Assembly: GCA_030620095.1 (NCBI GenBank)
Contig: JAUTXW010002104.1
Location: forward strand, 234,001 to 298,000
DNA length: 64,000 nt
Direction: 5' to 3'
DNA from: Kuschelorhynchus macadamiae
Lineage: Eukaryota > Arthropoda > Insecta > Coleoptera > Curculionidae
In this document: piece after piece, positions 1 through 8,729 of the stretch
Layout of the letters: every line of letters begins with the position of its first letter
Numbering within the stretch: the stretch's first letter is position 1
The notes under the pieces: generated by a model
Told to the model about the DNA's origin: nothing
Database searches by the model: none
The model's input: only the letters and a program-made list of their open reading frames with translations
Made by a program: the position numbers and the translations under genes

Positions 1-591
1 ATTAATAAATTACCTGTAGAATTACACATAAGAGGGTATAACTATTGTGGTCCGGGAACGAAGCTGGAAAACCGCCTAGCTATAGGCGATCGAGGCATTA
101 ATGAGTTGGATGAAGCATGTAAAGAACATGACATTGCTTATGCAACCTATAAGGATCTTAATTTTAGACATAAAGCAGATAAAAAATTATCAGAGAAGGC
201 CATGGAAAGGTTTAGGGCTAAAAATGCTACGTTTGGTGAAAAAATGGCTGCATTAGGGGTTGCTGGCGCAGTGAAAACAAAAGTCAAACTAGGAATGGGT
301 CTTGATGGTAATAAAGATCAAAGGACTGCTAATAGAATTAGAAAATGTACTACAACATTGAAAAGGAGTATACATATGTTAAAAAATGCTCTTATAATAA
401 TGGAAACTGGTTTAGAGGCTGCCGTTAAAGATGTACAAAAAAATAAAAAAAGAAACATTACTAAGTCTACAATACAACAACCACAAAAAGATAGATTTCT
501 AAATGCTACTGAAAAGGAAATTCAGAAAAAAATTGATGAGCGTAAAAAATTAAAAGCAATCAAATCTCGTAAACAAAAGTTAAACATTTAA
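1..591 (+). CDS. Parvovirus-VP1-type phospholipase A2-like protein of an endogenous virus, partial
   Basis: The frame is open from base 1, so the true start lies outside the window. Near residues 17-22 there is a YCGPGT calcium-loop motif, and near residues 40-47 an ACKEHDIAY stretch with the His-Asp pair. Together these are the signature of the PLA2-like domain of parvovirus VP1 and of PLA2-like proteins found in insect virus-derived loci. The rest is Lys/Arg-rich and ends in a basic tail. In the viruses this domain breaches the endosomal membrane during entry; here the role is inferred only from homology. It is the first readable gene of a tight + strand cluster with capsid and protease genes. 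The frame stops at 589-591, immediately before an A-run, and a plausible continuation lies in another frame. Confidence 0.85.
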   Translation: MNKLPVELHIRGYNYCGPGTKLENRLAIGDRGINELDEACKEHDIAYATYKDLNFRHKADKKLSEKAMERFRAKNATFGEKMAALGVAGAVKTKVKLGMGLDGNKDQRTANRIRKCTTTLKRSIHMLKNALIIMETGLEAAVKDVQKNKKRNITKSTIQQPQKDRFLNATEKEIQKKIDERKKLKAIKSRKQKLNI

Positions 592-596
592 AAAAA

Positions 597-811
597 AAAG
601 ATACAAGTAATGAATCTGCAGAGAATTTAGTCATGTTGAAAAAACGACAACGACAAGGTAGTGAATCTGATGAGGATAGCAGTTTAAGAAAAAAATTTAA
701 TATCTCAATTTACAACGATGATAATTATGATAATAACGAAAATAAACAAACGCGAGGTATAAAAAGAGCATTGGAATTACCTGAGGATTCAACAGAAGCT
801 TCCTTAGCTTA
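597..811 (+). pseudogene. Probable C-terminal continuation of the PLA2-like protein in a shifted frame
   Basis: Just after the stop at 589-591, a different frame is open to a stop at 809-811. It is rich in Lys, Arg, Asp, Glu and Asn, with a KKRQRQ cluster that resembles a nuclear localisation signal. The boundary is a homopolymer of about ten A, where a one-base slip would join the two frames. I infer that this was the acidic/basic tail of the PLA2-like protein, although a separate small ORF cannot be excluded because there is no obvious start codon of its own other than an internal Met. Confidence 0.5.
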
Positions 812-921
812 AGAAACAAACATTATTTACTTAAACAATTATATATAGAGCATATTAATAAGTTTTTAATTAGTTTAAGAAAGACCTTTCAAGAGATTGG
901 TTCTAAATTATTATTATTACA

Positions 922-1433
922 ATGGCATCACGCAGAAAAACAGAGTCAGGTAAACGTCAACGGAGTAGTAGTAAACCTCGCCATCGTCGTCGTCGTCGTG
1001 ATAGTAATGGTATTAAAAAGAGAAGAAATTTTAGAAAAATTAGTTTTAAGGAAGCAACTAAGCAAATAAAAAAAAGCATAGTAAACGAAAAAACAAAAGA
1101 TTTTACTAGTGCCTTAAAAATTGCAATAAAAAAAGCAAACTATTTCAAAAATAAAATAGGACCACCTAGAACTATAAATGTACCAAAACAAGGTGTTTTT
1201 TACGCCTAATACCCATCTTTGCTGGGCTCAGTGCTCTTGGAGCCTTATCTGGGGGCGCTGGGGCTATAGCAATAAACTATGCTAAGACTGCTAGCGAACA
1301 ATTGAAAGAAGCCCAACGTCACAATCAGTCAATGGAAGCAATAGCTCTAGGCAAAGGAATGTGTTCAAAAGCTGACAAAAAAGGATTGGGTCTTTTTTTA
1401 CGACCTCCAAAGCCTCGAGAAAACTACCATTAA
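922..1433 (+). pseudogene. Virion core-like protein: basic N-terminus plus Gly/Ala-rich hydrophobic segment, frameshifted
   Basis: An ATG at 922 opens a 95-codon ORF that begins with an extremely Arg/Ser-rich segment (an RHRRRRR run), as expected of a DNA-binding virion core protein. It stops at 1207-1209, right after a run of T. In another frame the sequence continues without stops to 1433, with a hydrophobic Gly/Ala segment (motif SALGALSGGAGAIA) followed by an amphipathic stretch containing QRHNQSMEAIALGKG. That combination is typical of a protein that sits between PLA2 and protease genes in related insect loci, and it resembles adenovirus pX/pVI-type core proteins only in general character. 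Both halves probably belonged to one protein broken by a one-base indel. The end overlaps the protease segment. Confidence 0.6.
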
Positions 1434-1786
1434 AACTCCCATCTCGACCACTAACCAATGTTGATTTAGAACAATATGTAAAAAAATTAAAAATTAAAAA
1501 TTTTCGAGGAATTTTCATGAAAGATGCATTACAAGAAAAATACATGTTTATGAATGTGGTATTGTTAATATGGACAATAGCAACGGTCCAGGAACTCATT
1601 GGACTGCATATAAAAAATATGGTTGTAACGTTAACTATTTTGACAGTTTTGGTAACCTTGCACCTCCAGTTCAATTAGTTAAATATTTTCATTCTAATGG
1701 TACTTGTCTATAATCACAATTATTATCAGTCTTATGATTCTGTAAATTGTGGATATTTATGTTTAGCTTTCCTGTATATAAACTAA
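1418..1786 (+). pseudogene. Adenain-like cysteine protease (C5-type), broken by frameshifts
   Basis: Three successive open segments in different frames read as one small protease. The first (about 1418-1545) contains PLTNVDLEQYVKKLKI and FRGIFMKDAL. The second (about 1550-1711) contains GPGTHWTAY, with the presumed catalytic His, followed by NYFDSFG. The third (about 1712-1786) contains NCGYLCLAF, with the presumed catalytic Cys. This His...Asp...Cys order and the small size match adenovirus-type maturation proteases found in adintoviruses and Polintons, which cleave capsid precursors. At least two frameshifts make this copy non-functional. The antisense ORF over the same region is a shadow. 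Confidence 0.75.
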
Positions 1787-1835
1787 TAAAATTACGTAAA
1801 AATATTATTCAGTGTTTGGTTGTTAAATAGCTAAC

Positions 1836-2543
1836 ATGTCTTATACCTTTACTTTATCTGATAGAAATGCACTTCTATCAGCTAAAATTTATCCACCAAT
1901 TATATTGAACGAAAACGAAGAATACGTATTAGGTTTAATTAATTTTGTTATAATTCCATACCTAACATTGATAGTTCAAATAATAAATTTCATTTTAATG
2001 ATACGTTGTATTACCATTCCTGAAGGTTCATACGATGTCAAAGACATCAATAATTATCTTGGGGAACAAGTGGAAAATGAGCTCAAGGAAAACGAGGGAA
2101 CCGAGAATGAAAAACCTTTCCTTTCAATTAAGGCTAACTACAATACTTTAAAGTGTGAAATAAAAAGTAACTTAGATATTGATTTTTCAATAAAAAATTC
2201 TATAGGGTCATTGTTGGAATCTGATAAAAGAAAACTTGATACAAACAAGAAAAACGTATCGGATCATCCTATAGATATTTTTAAAGTTAATAGTATTTGT
2301 GTGGAATGTAATTTAGTAACAAATTCTTTTAATAATGGTAAACCAGTTCACATAATACACATGTTTTACCCATCATGTTTACCTGGTGAAAAAATAATTG
2401 AAAAACCATCAAACGTTATCTATCTACCAATTAACACTCGGTATATTGATGAAATTATACTTAAAATAATAGATCAAGATGGAAACTTGGTTAATTTCAG
2501 ACAAGTGGTCACAGCAAGATTGCACCTGAAGAAACATATTTAA
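1836..2543 (+). CDS. Minor-capsid-like virion protein (probable penton-type jelly roll)
   Basis: A 235-codon ORF starts at an ATG (1836). Its segments recur in insect virus-derived loci beside the double-jelly-roll capsid gene: ITIPEGSYDVKDINNYL, a run ending in NSIGSLL, and IDQDGNLVNFRQ followed by ARLHLK at the C-terminus. The beta-rich pattern and position between protease and major capsid suggest a minor or penton capsid protein; this is inference. Around 1935-2015 the reading frame gives a hydrophobic stretch unlike the rest, while the +1 frame gives a polar sequence that fits better. This suggests a pair of compensating frameshifts. The next ORF starts 4 bases after the stop. Confidence 0.6.
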   Translation: MSYTFTLSDRNALLSAKIYPPIILNENEEYVLGLINFVIIPYLTLIVQIINFILMIRCITIPEGSYDVKDINNYLGEQVENELKENEGTENEKPFLSIKANYNTLKCEIKSNLDIDFSIKNSIGSLLESDKRKLDTNKKNVSDHPIDIFKVNSICVECNLVTNSFNNGKPVHIIHMFYPSCLPGEKIIEKPSNVIYLPINTRYIDEIILKIIDQDGNLVNFRQVVTARLHLKKHI

Positions 2544-2547
2544 AAAA

Positions 2548-2733
2548 ATGGTATTTTTATATAATATTAATAAGCAACCTATATTTAGTAGAGTGATTAA
2601 AGAAAAATTGTCTATAAATAAAGGGGTACTTCATCGAATCAGGATCAGTAAAACCAACAAGCTGAAACAGTTAACACGCTCAAATAAAGACTTTCTAATC
2701 TCTCTGGGATTTGAACTTAAGAAAAAAAATTAA
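2548..2733 (+). CDS. Small basic virion-associated protein
   Basis: A 61-codon ORF starts with ATG four bases after the minor capsid ORF. It is strongly basic, with a VLHRIRISKTNK segment and a LTRSNKDFLISLGF segment near the end. I know of no assigned function. Its size, charge and placement directly before the major capsid gene suggest a structural or DNA-binding virion component. It looks intact. It ends just upstream of a low-complexity, Lys-rich stretch (2734-2842) that precedes the capsid ATG. Confidence 0.45.
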   Translation: MVFLYNINKQPIFSRVIKEKLSINKGVLHRIRISKTNKLKQLTRSNKDFLISLGFELKKKN

Positions 2734-2842
2734 GAAGTTTAAAAGACTCTGGTACAATTTTAAATTAAATATTAGAGTAAAATTTCAAAAATTTCTAGTA
2801 TTTATAAAGTGCAATTGTAACTTTTTATTAGAAGAAAAAAAA

Positions 2843-4067
2843 ATGAGTTTTAATATTTTAACTGTTACGGAGGGTGTCTTCTCTGACACATCAATTAGCA
2901 ATTACCAGTACCATACCCATCAACCCTATGCAGCAACAACATTTAACAATAACGATGAAATAAGAATCCCCATACAAACTCAAGATTTGTATACTTTACC
3001 TGGACAAAGCTATTTATATATTGAAGGAAAAGGTTTTAACAGCTAAGGATGTATACAGTGCGCAAGTCAGTTTTGTAACTAATGGAATTGCATACCTTTT
3101 CGATGAGATTCGTTACGAACTTGGAGGTATAGTAGTGGATCGAAATAGAAATCCAGGTATAACTTCAACTATCAAAGGCTATGTCTCCTATACCACTAAA
3201 GAAATTAAGCGGTTAGAAAACGCCGGTTGGTGCATTAATGAAAATCCTACCTTACTTAATAATAATGGTAATTTTAATATATGTTTACCACTACGCACTC
3301 TATTAGGATTTGCTGAGGATTTTCAAAAAATAATTATGAATGTTAATCAGGAATTGGTTCTAATTCGAAGTCATACAGATGCAAATGCTATTATAAAAAC
3401 CGGAAATCCACAGGCTGCCGAAGAATATAAAGTAGTTTTATCAAAAATCTTATGGAAAATACCTCACGTGGCAGTATCTGATGTGGAAAAATTGCGACTA
3501 TTAAAAAATCTTGAAAGTAATCGAAATTTAAATATCGCATTTAGAAGTTGGGAATTGCATGAATATCCTGTTTTACAAGAAACTACAAGTCATACATGGG
3601 CTGTCAAGAGTACTGCATTAATTACAAGACCACGGTTTCTAATATTTGCTCTATCAACAGATAGAAAAAATAAAGTAGATAAAAATATGAGTGTTTTTGA
3701 CCATGGAAGCTTATCAAATTTTAAACTCTATTTAAATTCAGATGTTTATCCATACGATAATCTTAATTTTAATACCAAACAATGGGCGGTGCTCTATGAA
3801 ATGTATGAACAGTGTCAAAAAAATTACTACTATCGACGTCACGGTGAACCATGCTACGAACCACTTAAATTCCATGGAGTTTGTCCTTTCGTTGTAGTTG
3901 ACTGCTCGCACCAGAACGAGACACTTAAAACTGGAGCAATAGATATTAGACTGGAATTTGAAAGTACAAAAAATATTCCTGCAAATACTACAGCTTTGTG
4001 TCTATTAATCCACGACCGCTTGGTGAAATATAATCCATTAACAAACTTAGTGAAGTCGGTATCGTAA
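2843..4067 (+). pseudogene. Double-jelly-roll major capsid protein, one frameshift
   Basis: The ATG at 2843 opens a frame ending at 3046 (start MSFNILTVTEGVF, then PIQTQDLYTLPGQSYLYIEG). A second frame, open from about 3021 to the stop at 4067, continues the same protein with FVTNGIAYLFDEIRYELGG, VDRNRNPGITSTIKGYVSY and CLPLRTLLGF. This matches the double-jelly-roll protein family common in insect genomes, and related to hexon-like major capsid proteins of Polinton/adintovirus-type viruses. Capsid trimers would form the icosahedral shell. Total length, a little over 400 residues, is normal for this compact family. The break lies in 3021-3046. The following ORF begins one base after the stop, a viral style of packing. 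Confidence 0.8.
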
Positions 4068-4068
4068 A

Positions 4069-4560
4069 ATGTTCATCTTAGATGTGCAAGGATTTAAATA
4101 TAAAGACAGTGACTTTATTTATAAAGAAATATCAATAATCAACTTGAAGGATGCAACAATACATCATACCTTAGTGAATTATCCTTATGGACTCAATTGG
4201 TTCAATGATAACATCCAGCAACGTATGAGATGGTTGACTGATAACATCCATAGACTCGAATGGGATGAAAATAATTTTAAGTATATTTCTTATGAAACTA
4301 TTTCCAAATATATTTCAGATATTGTAAAAAATTAAACAATTTATGTTAAAGGATTTGATAAAAAAGTTTGGTTAAAGAAACTTATATCAAATAATGTAGA
4401 AGAATTTCTTTTTATAGGTTGTCCTAATTTAAATAGACTAAAAAGAATATATAAGAATCATTTTAATTTTCATTGTAATGCGCATTTATTTGATGCAAAG
4501 AGATGTTCTAGAGAAAATGTACTACTATTATATAATTGGTATATAAATAAACCTAATTAA
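4069..4560 (+). pseudogene. 'DVQGF' protein, copy A (function unknown), one in-frame stop
   Basis: It starts at an ATG one base after the capsid gene. The N-terminus reads FILDVQGFKYKDSDFI, and a DNIQQRMRWLTDNIH stretch follows. A TAA at 4333-4335 interrupts the frame, but the same frame then stays open to 4560 with IYVKGFDKKVWLKKL and a C-terminal Cys/His cluster: FHCNAH, then CSRENVLLLYNW. The family recurs in insect virus-like loci. The early Asp-x-Gln and late His/Cys pattern faintly recalls RNase H-fold exonucleases, but catalytic residues are not convincingly present, so I assign no activity. A second copy lies at 5540-6038. Confidence 0.6.
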
Positions 4561-4629
4561 AAAAAAAATGTTATCTTTTATTTACCTATAAAACTAAGAA
4601 ATCATTAAAAATTAGTTAATAATAAAACA

Positions 4630-4951
4630 ATGCCTGTACCATCAGCATCTAAGTGTCCTAAATGTAAAGGAGAATCAGATATATATCAATCAAAGTGTGT
4701 ACCTTGTGATGTGCAAAAATATTTTAATGGAAACGAAAACAAAGGAAACGAAAGAGCCAATCGGCAAGGAAATTAAAAAATGTGAAAATTATATTCAACA
4801 TACTTTTTCATGTTCCATTTGTCAAAGTAAAGTAACAAAATTTGAAAACAAAAACCTGTCGCAACAAGTTCGAATTCTAAAATATTGCAACAGTTGTTTA
4901 ATAAATCATATTTACACTAAGAATAGTATAATGTCTATGATATTAGAATAA
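4630..4951 (+). pseudogene. CPxC zinc-ribbon protein, copy A, frameshifted
   Basis: The ATG at 4630 opens an ORF to 4773 with KCPKCKGESDIYQSKCVPC, a four-cysteine zinc-ribbon-like motif. In another frame, open to 4951, there is CSICQSKV followed by YCNSCL, a second CxxC...CxxC pair. The overlap near 4700-4773 suggests that a frameshift split one protein with two metal-binding knots. Partner or target is unknown; nucleic-acid binding is a reasonable guess. A related CPRC motif lies after the second DVQGF protein at about 6094-6186, so the two genes appear to have been duplicated together. Confidence 0.5.
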
Positions 4952-4986
4952 ATAAAATAAATTTTGTTTCTAAATAATTTTTTAAA

Positions 4987-5609
4987 TGGATTTAAAATAT
5001 TTTATTTGTAATAAAAAAATATATAAAAGAATATTTTCCAGTTATAATTCCAGAAAATCCCCTCCCCTCTTTAAAACTCCTTAATAAAGAAGAAATATCA
5101 AATTTGCAAAACAATGTCACAGATTTGATACATGAATTATACAGTGTGGACAATCACTTAAATCAATGTAAAACGGATTTACAAAAACAAACGCAAACCT
5201 ATAACAAAATTTTTGCCAATCTAAATGCTTGCCTTGAACGAGAAGAGTTTTTGCAAGAACAAAAAGATAAATATGTTGTTAGACTAACAACTTGTAGAAA
5301 AAATAGAAAAAAAGCAATGAAAAACTAAGAGATGCTGGTGCTATAAAAACCCTTTGTTGTATACCTAGCTAAACAAAAATTTCAAACCTACCAAAATACA
5401 TAAAAAGGGTTACCTTTAAAACAATCAAATTTTTATATAAATGGGGAATACGGTTAGTTAAAATTATTAGTAGTTTTCTACCAGCAGTAGTAGCAGCAAC
5501 TATAAAAAACAAAACACGCAAATATGAGTATTCCAACCATATTTTTTTGTTGACGTACAAGGATTCGAAAGCGGTAATGTACTTCTTCCATTCCATTGTA
5601 AGGAGATAG
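4987..5609 (+). pseudogene. Coiled-coil protein followed by a basic/hydrophobic segment, broken frames
   Basis: A short ATG ORF at 4987 gives way to another open frame that runs to 5328, with NPLPSLKLLNKEEISNLQ and then a long heptad-like coil rich in Leu, Asn and Gln (about 5104-5325). A further frame continues past its stop: a segment ending at a TAA (5370-5372), then in the same frame 5373-5609 with a KR-rich stretch and a hydrophobic SSFLPAVVAATI segment. I infer one or two virion or membrane-associated proteins, decayed by a frameshift and a stop. No named family is recognised. The end overlaps the start of DVQGF copy B. Confidence 0.4.
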
Positions 5610-6038
5610 CAATATATTCTCCACATGTTCACGAGTTGGAGCATAAATTTATATCGATGATGAGGGTACAACAATCGATTAAATCAACAACAGAACGAGT
5701 TCATGGTCTAGATTGGTGTCATTTTGGTGATTTAAACCAAGAAGATGCTTTTTTGGAAGACACTATTGGTCGCTATACAAGACAAACTGTAATTATTAAG
5801 GGACACCAAACGAGAGAATTTCTAAAAAAATATTTAAAAGATGCTGAAATTATCGACATTGAGAAGTATGATGACGATTCAAATGGTCATGATGAACTTG
5901 ACTATCAATTCAAATTCTTTTTTAGATTCAATTTTTAAATCGTATCATTGTAATAAACATTATATTAAGAATTTGTCTTGTGCAGTAAAAAATGTGTATA
6001 ATTTAGCTCATTGGTATCTTTATTGTAGAAAGGTATAA
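5540..6038 (+). pseudogene. 'DVQGF' protein, copy B, at least two frameshifts
   Basis: The frame containing FFVDVQGFESGN opens inside a run of seven T (5542-5548). An upstream ATG at 5524 is in a different frame and stops at once, so the T-run probably lost or gained a base. The body includes ERVHGLDWCHFGDLNQED and TVIIKGHQTREFLKKYL and ends at 5938. The family C-terminus lies in an overlapping frame to 6038: SYHCNKHYIKNLSCAVKNV, then LAHWYLYCRK. The arrangement parallels copy A (CxxxH, then C-x3-N, then L-x2-W-Y). Function is unknown. Confidence 0.6.
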
Positions 6039-6093
6039 ATAAAAAAAAAATGTTTTAAATATTTGTTGTTTTAATTTTACCTAATAAAATAAT

Positions 6094-6186
6094 ATCTCAT
6101 GTCCAAGGTGTCCTAGGCTAAGTAAATCTATTCGTAGCGTGTGTAAAGCACACAAGGCATTTTTGATTTCAAAGAAAATACGTTAA
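6094..6186 (+). pseudogene. CPxC zinc-ribbon remnant, copy B
   Basis: A short open stretch contains SCPRCPRLSKSIRSVCKAH, closely parallel to KCPKCKGESDIYQSKCVPC in copy A, and it sits at the same place after a DVQGF gene. The spacer before it (an A-run, ATGTT, a T-rich stretch, ACCTA, then ATAAAA) is also similar to the spacer before copy A. It has no clear start codon and ends at a TAA at 6184-6186. I infer a truncated duplicate. Confidence 0.45.
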
Positions 6187-6239
6187 TTTATCCTTTAAAA
6201 AGATTTTAAAGTTTAAAGAAAAAAAACCTGCAATTATAT

Positions 6240-6700
6240 TTACAACAAATCTCCTCTGAAAGATCGGTTAACATAACCTCACAAAACAACAAAAATGCGT
6301 CATCAAGGAATAACGGGGCCCCAGACATTTATAGCAGCCCATAAAGTAACATACATTTGGGGCCCCTCAATACACAACTAACCACCTTTCTTTGTTAAGG
6401 AAGGGGCCCCATTATATCATACTCGACCCAAAAAATGGTGACCCAAAGTGGGGGTCTAACTAATCTTTTAGCGAGAGGGGGTCTCGAAATCAATATATTT
6501 GGGGCTCACAAGGTAACATTCAATGAGGTTACCTACCTTTCTTTGTTGATGAATGGGGTCCCATTACGTCAACTTTGTCCAGCGGAGCGCTCACAACAAA
6601 ATATTGGGCTCCAAAGTGCAGCGGAGCCCCCACAACAAAATATTGGGCCCCAAAGTATCTCTTCTGGAAAATCGGTTAACATAACCCCACAAAACGCCTA
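6240..6700 (+). repeat. GGGGCCCC-box region bounded by a direct repeat, with an internal 39-bp tandem
   Basis: A direct repeat of about 38 bp (core ATCGGTTAACATAACC) occurs at about 6252-6290 and 6658-6698. Between the copies lie several GGGGCCCC or GGGCTCC boxes, a repeated CTTTCTTTGTT block (about 6382 and 6536) and a 39-bp tandem duplication (6580-6618 and 6619-6657, with ACAACAAAATATTGGG in each). The G/C boxes stand out against the AT-rich surroundings. It could be a terminal or control region of the virus-like element or of a separate retroelement. Confidence 0.6.
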
Positions 6701-6863
6701 GAAACCCGTCAGATATACTACTTGTGATATACGTTTTCTTGAAGCGGCCAATAAACAACAAGCTTTCGAGCAAATGCCGAACTGCAAAAAATGTACCGGC
6801 TGTAAAAGCCGAGATGTCTGCACTGAAACGTTTAAAGACGTTTCTGAAGGTTTAATGCCTTAG
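6435..6863 (+). pseudogene. Cys-cluster ORF with in-frame 13-residue repeats, one stop; possible retroelement fragment
   Basis: The frame is open from 6435 to a TAG at 6699-6701 and then, still in frame, to 6861-6863. The 39-bp tandem above encodes two 13-residue repeats (QQNIG core). After the stop comes CKKCTGCKSRDVCTETFKDV, a CxxCxxC-x4-C cluster reminiscent of the Cys cluster in some BEL/Pao polyproteins. The resemblance is weak, and the N-terminal part may be chance reading of repeats. Confidence 0.3.
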
Positions 6864-7224
6864 CGTGTTTGTCAGATGAGCAGTAACTTTTTCGGTCTAT
6901 TCTTCGTTCGCACTGATTTGATTTTTAAAACAAAAAATTATTCGTTTATCACGGACTTTATTATGTGGAAGTCATGAGCCGCCACCAGGGATCCAATCCC
7001 GTAACATATTCCAATCCCGGGATTTCGAGACTGAAATTCTTGTTATCCCGGGATTGCTCCCGATAAATAAAAAAAATACATTTACATGTCATATTTAAAC
7101 AAAAAACAAACAAAAAGTAAAACATCAAAATCAAATCCAAATATCAAAAAAGATAAGATACATATTTAAACTAAAAACAAACAAAAAGGGTAGTTAAATA
7201 ACACATATGTCTTAAATATTACTT

Positions 7225-8712
7225 TTTTCTTTAAGGATAAAACACAAAAAAACTAAATTGTCCAGTGTTTCATCTAGCATAGATGAGCGGAACTTAGTTA
7301 AAATTAAGCCTGCTGCTGAGAAACATCTTTCAGCTTCCACGCTGGTGGGGGGTATGGAACAACCGTGCTTCCAAAGTTTGATTTTTGGGAACTAATGTAG
7401 GCAACTCTTGTTTCTGTAATGCTTCATCTAGTTCTGCTAATGATAATGTTTTTTCTTGTGTTTGTTCAAGGGTAATAATTCTGACCACTGGTATATCATC
7501 TTCGTCATCGGAGCTAATAGATATTTCTCGAGCGGAAAAAGAGTTACCAATTCCTACTTCACGTATTTTGGCTTTAATGGCTGAAATAAGTTGTAAGTTT
7601 CTGTTTGAGTGGGATCTTGTAAGTAACGTAAAACACCTGGAAAATTGTCAAACGTTGCTGCAGTCTCGTTAGCGGTTTTCAGATCACTGCTCAAAGCTGA
7701 TGGATGTTTGTTGAGCTCCTGAATTAAAAATTTTAAGGCAATATCAGCTTTAAGCAGGTTCATATCTTCGCAACATAAAGCCTCAGCAGTTAACTTGAAA
7801 GGTTCCAAAATTTGTTTTAAATAAACTCATTTTCACCCAAAAACTGTCAATTGAGGTGTATTAATGCTCTCTTAACACATTTTTTTAGAAAACAAAATCT
7901 ATAAAGCTTTAGAAACAACTGCTCCATTGCGGTTTACAGTCTAATTGAAGCTTAATTTCTTTCCCATGTTCTTCCTTCATGTACTTTTGCAGCAAATCAT
8001 TTTTTGTGGGTGGTTTTCTGAAAGATCTAACTATTTTTCTTACTTTGTCAAAGCTATTTCCTAAGTTGTAGTGCTCGGATAACTCTGGATTCACCTCTGG
8101 GTTCAGAAATTCTATTGTTCCGCCTCTGACATCGATCAACTCAATATTTTCATTGATTTCTTCTTCATCTGAATCCTCATTTGATGCGTTTTTATCAGAC
8201 TTCTCAATGGTTTTCTTGTAAACAACGTCTATTATAGCTAACTGTATCTTATCAGCCACACAGAGCTGTTGCTTCGGATTTACAATTTTTCCTATGTTGA
8301 TCATACTAGAACCATCAGTAACAAAGCTGACAATGTCTTTATCAAGGGAGAGATTATATTCATGTAGACTATCCTTTTTAATCCTAGGTTCCAAATTTCT
8401 TCCTTATTTTTGTTTGTTTATTTTTTTTTGGCCTTAATAAGGTACTTGTACTTTTCTGTACATTTCTCGTTGCTTTTACGTCTATTCTGAGAATTTTGGT
8501 AAATGAGTTAAGAGACCTTTAGTTGAAACACCTTTTGTTTGCAAAACGGCATGACATTTCTTATATTTCACAGAATTTCCACTTACTGCCTCCGTTAAAA
8601 AATAAAACCAAACGAATTGTTGATCGACACCTTTCCTTTTGTGAGATTGGTATTTTGACTCAGATGGCTTGCGTGCACTTTCAGCCATGCCTAAAGATAA
8701 AAACAAATTCAA
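7225..8712 (-). pseudogene. hAT transposase, BED-type, degraded
   Basis: Reading right to left: 8712-8482 is a BED-like N-terminus (QQFVWFYFLTEA, then YKKCHAVLQ and LLTHL) in which the first zinc Cys is Tyr. 8394-7909 contains FVTDGSSMINIGKIV and QLCVADKIQLAIIDVVYKK, a stretch typical of ZBED/hAT transposases, and an acidic run. 7808-7554 is a middle segment ending in frame breaks. About 7225-7385 encodes the C-terminal dimerisation motif ERCFSAAGLILTKFRSSML. Segments lie in different frames with stops between them, so the gene is dead. It belongs to the element with the proposed end at 6986. Confidence 0.75.
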
Positions 8713-8729
8713 TCTTCAAGCATAATTCA

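Noticed and set aside
1291..1674. 127-codon minus-strand ORF
   Set aside because: Antisense shadow of the core and protease segments, whose + strand readings carry clear motifs.
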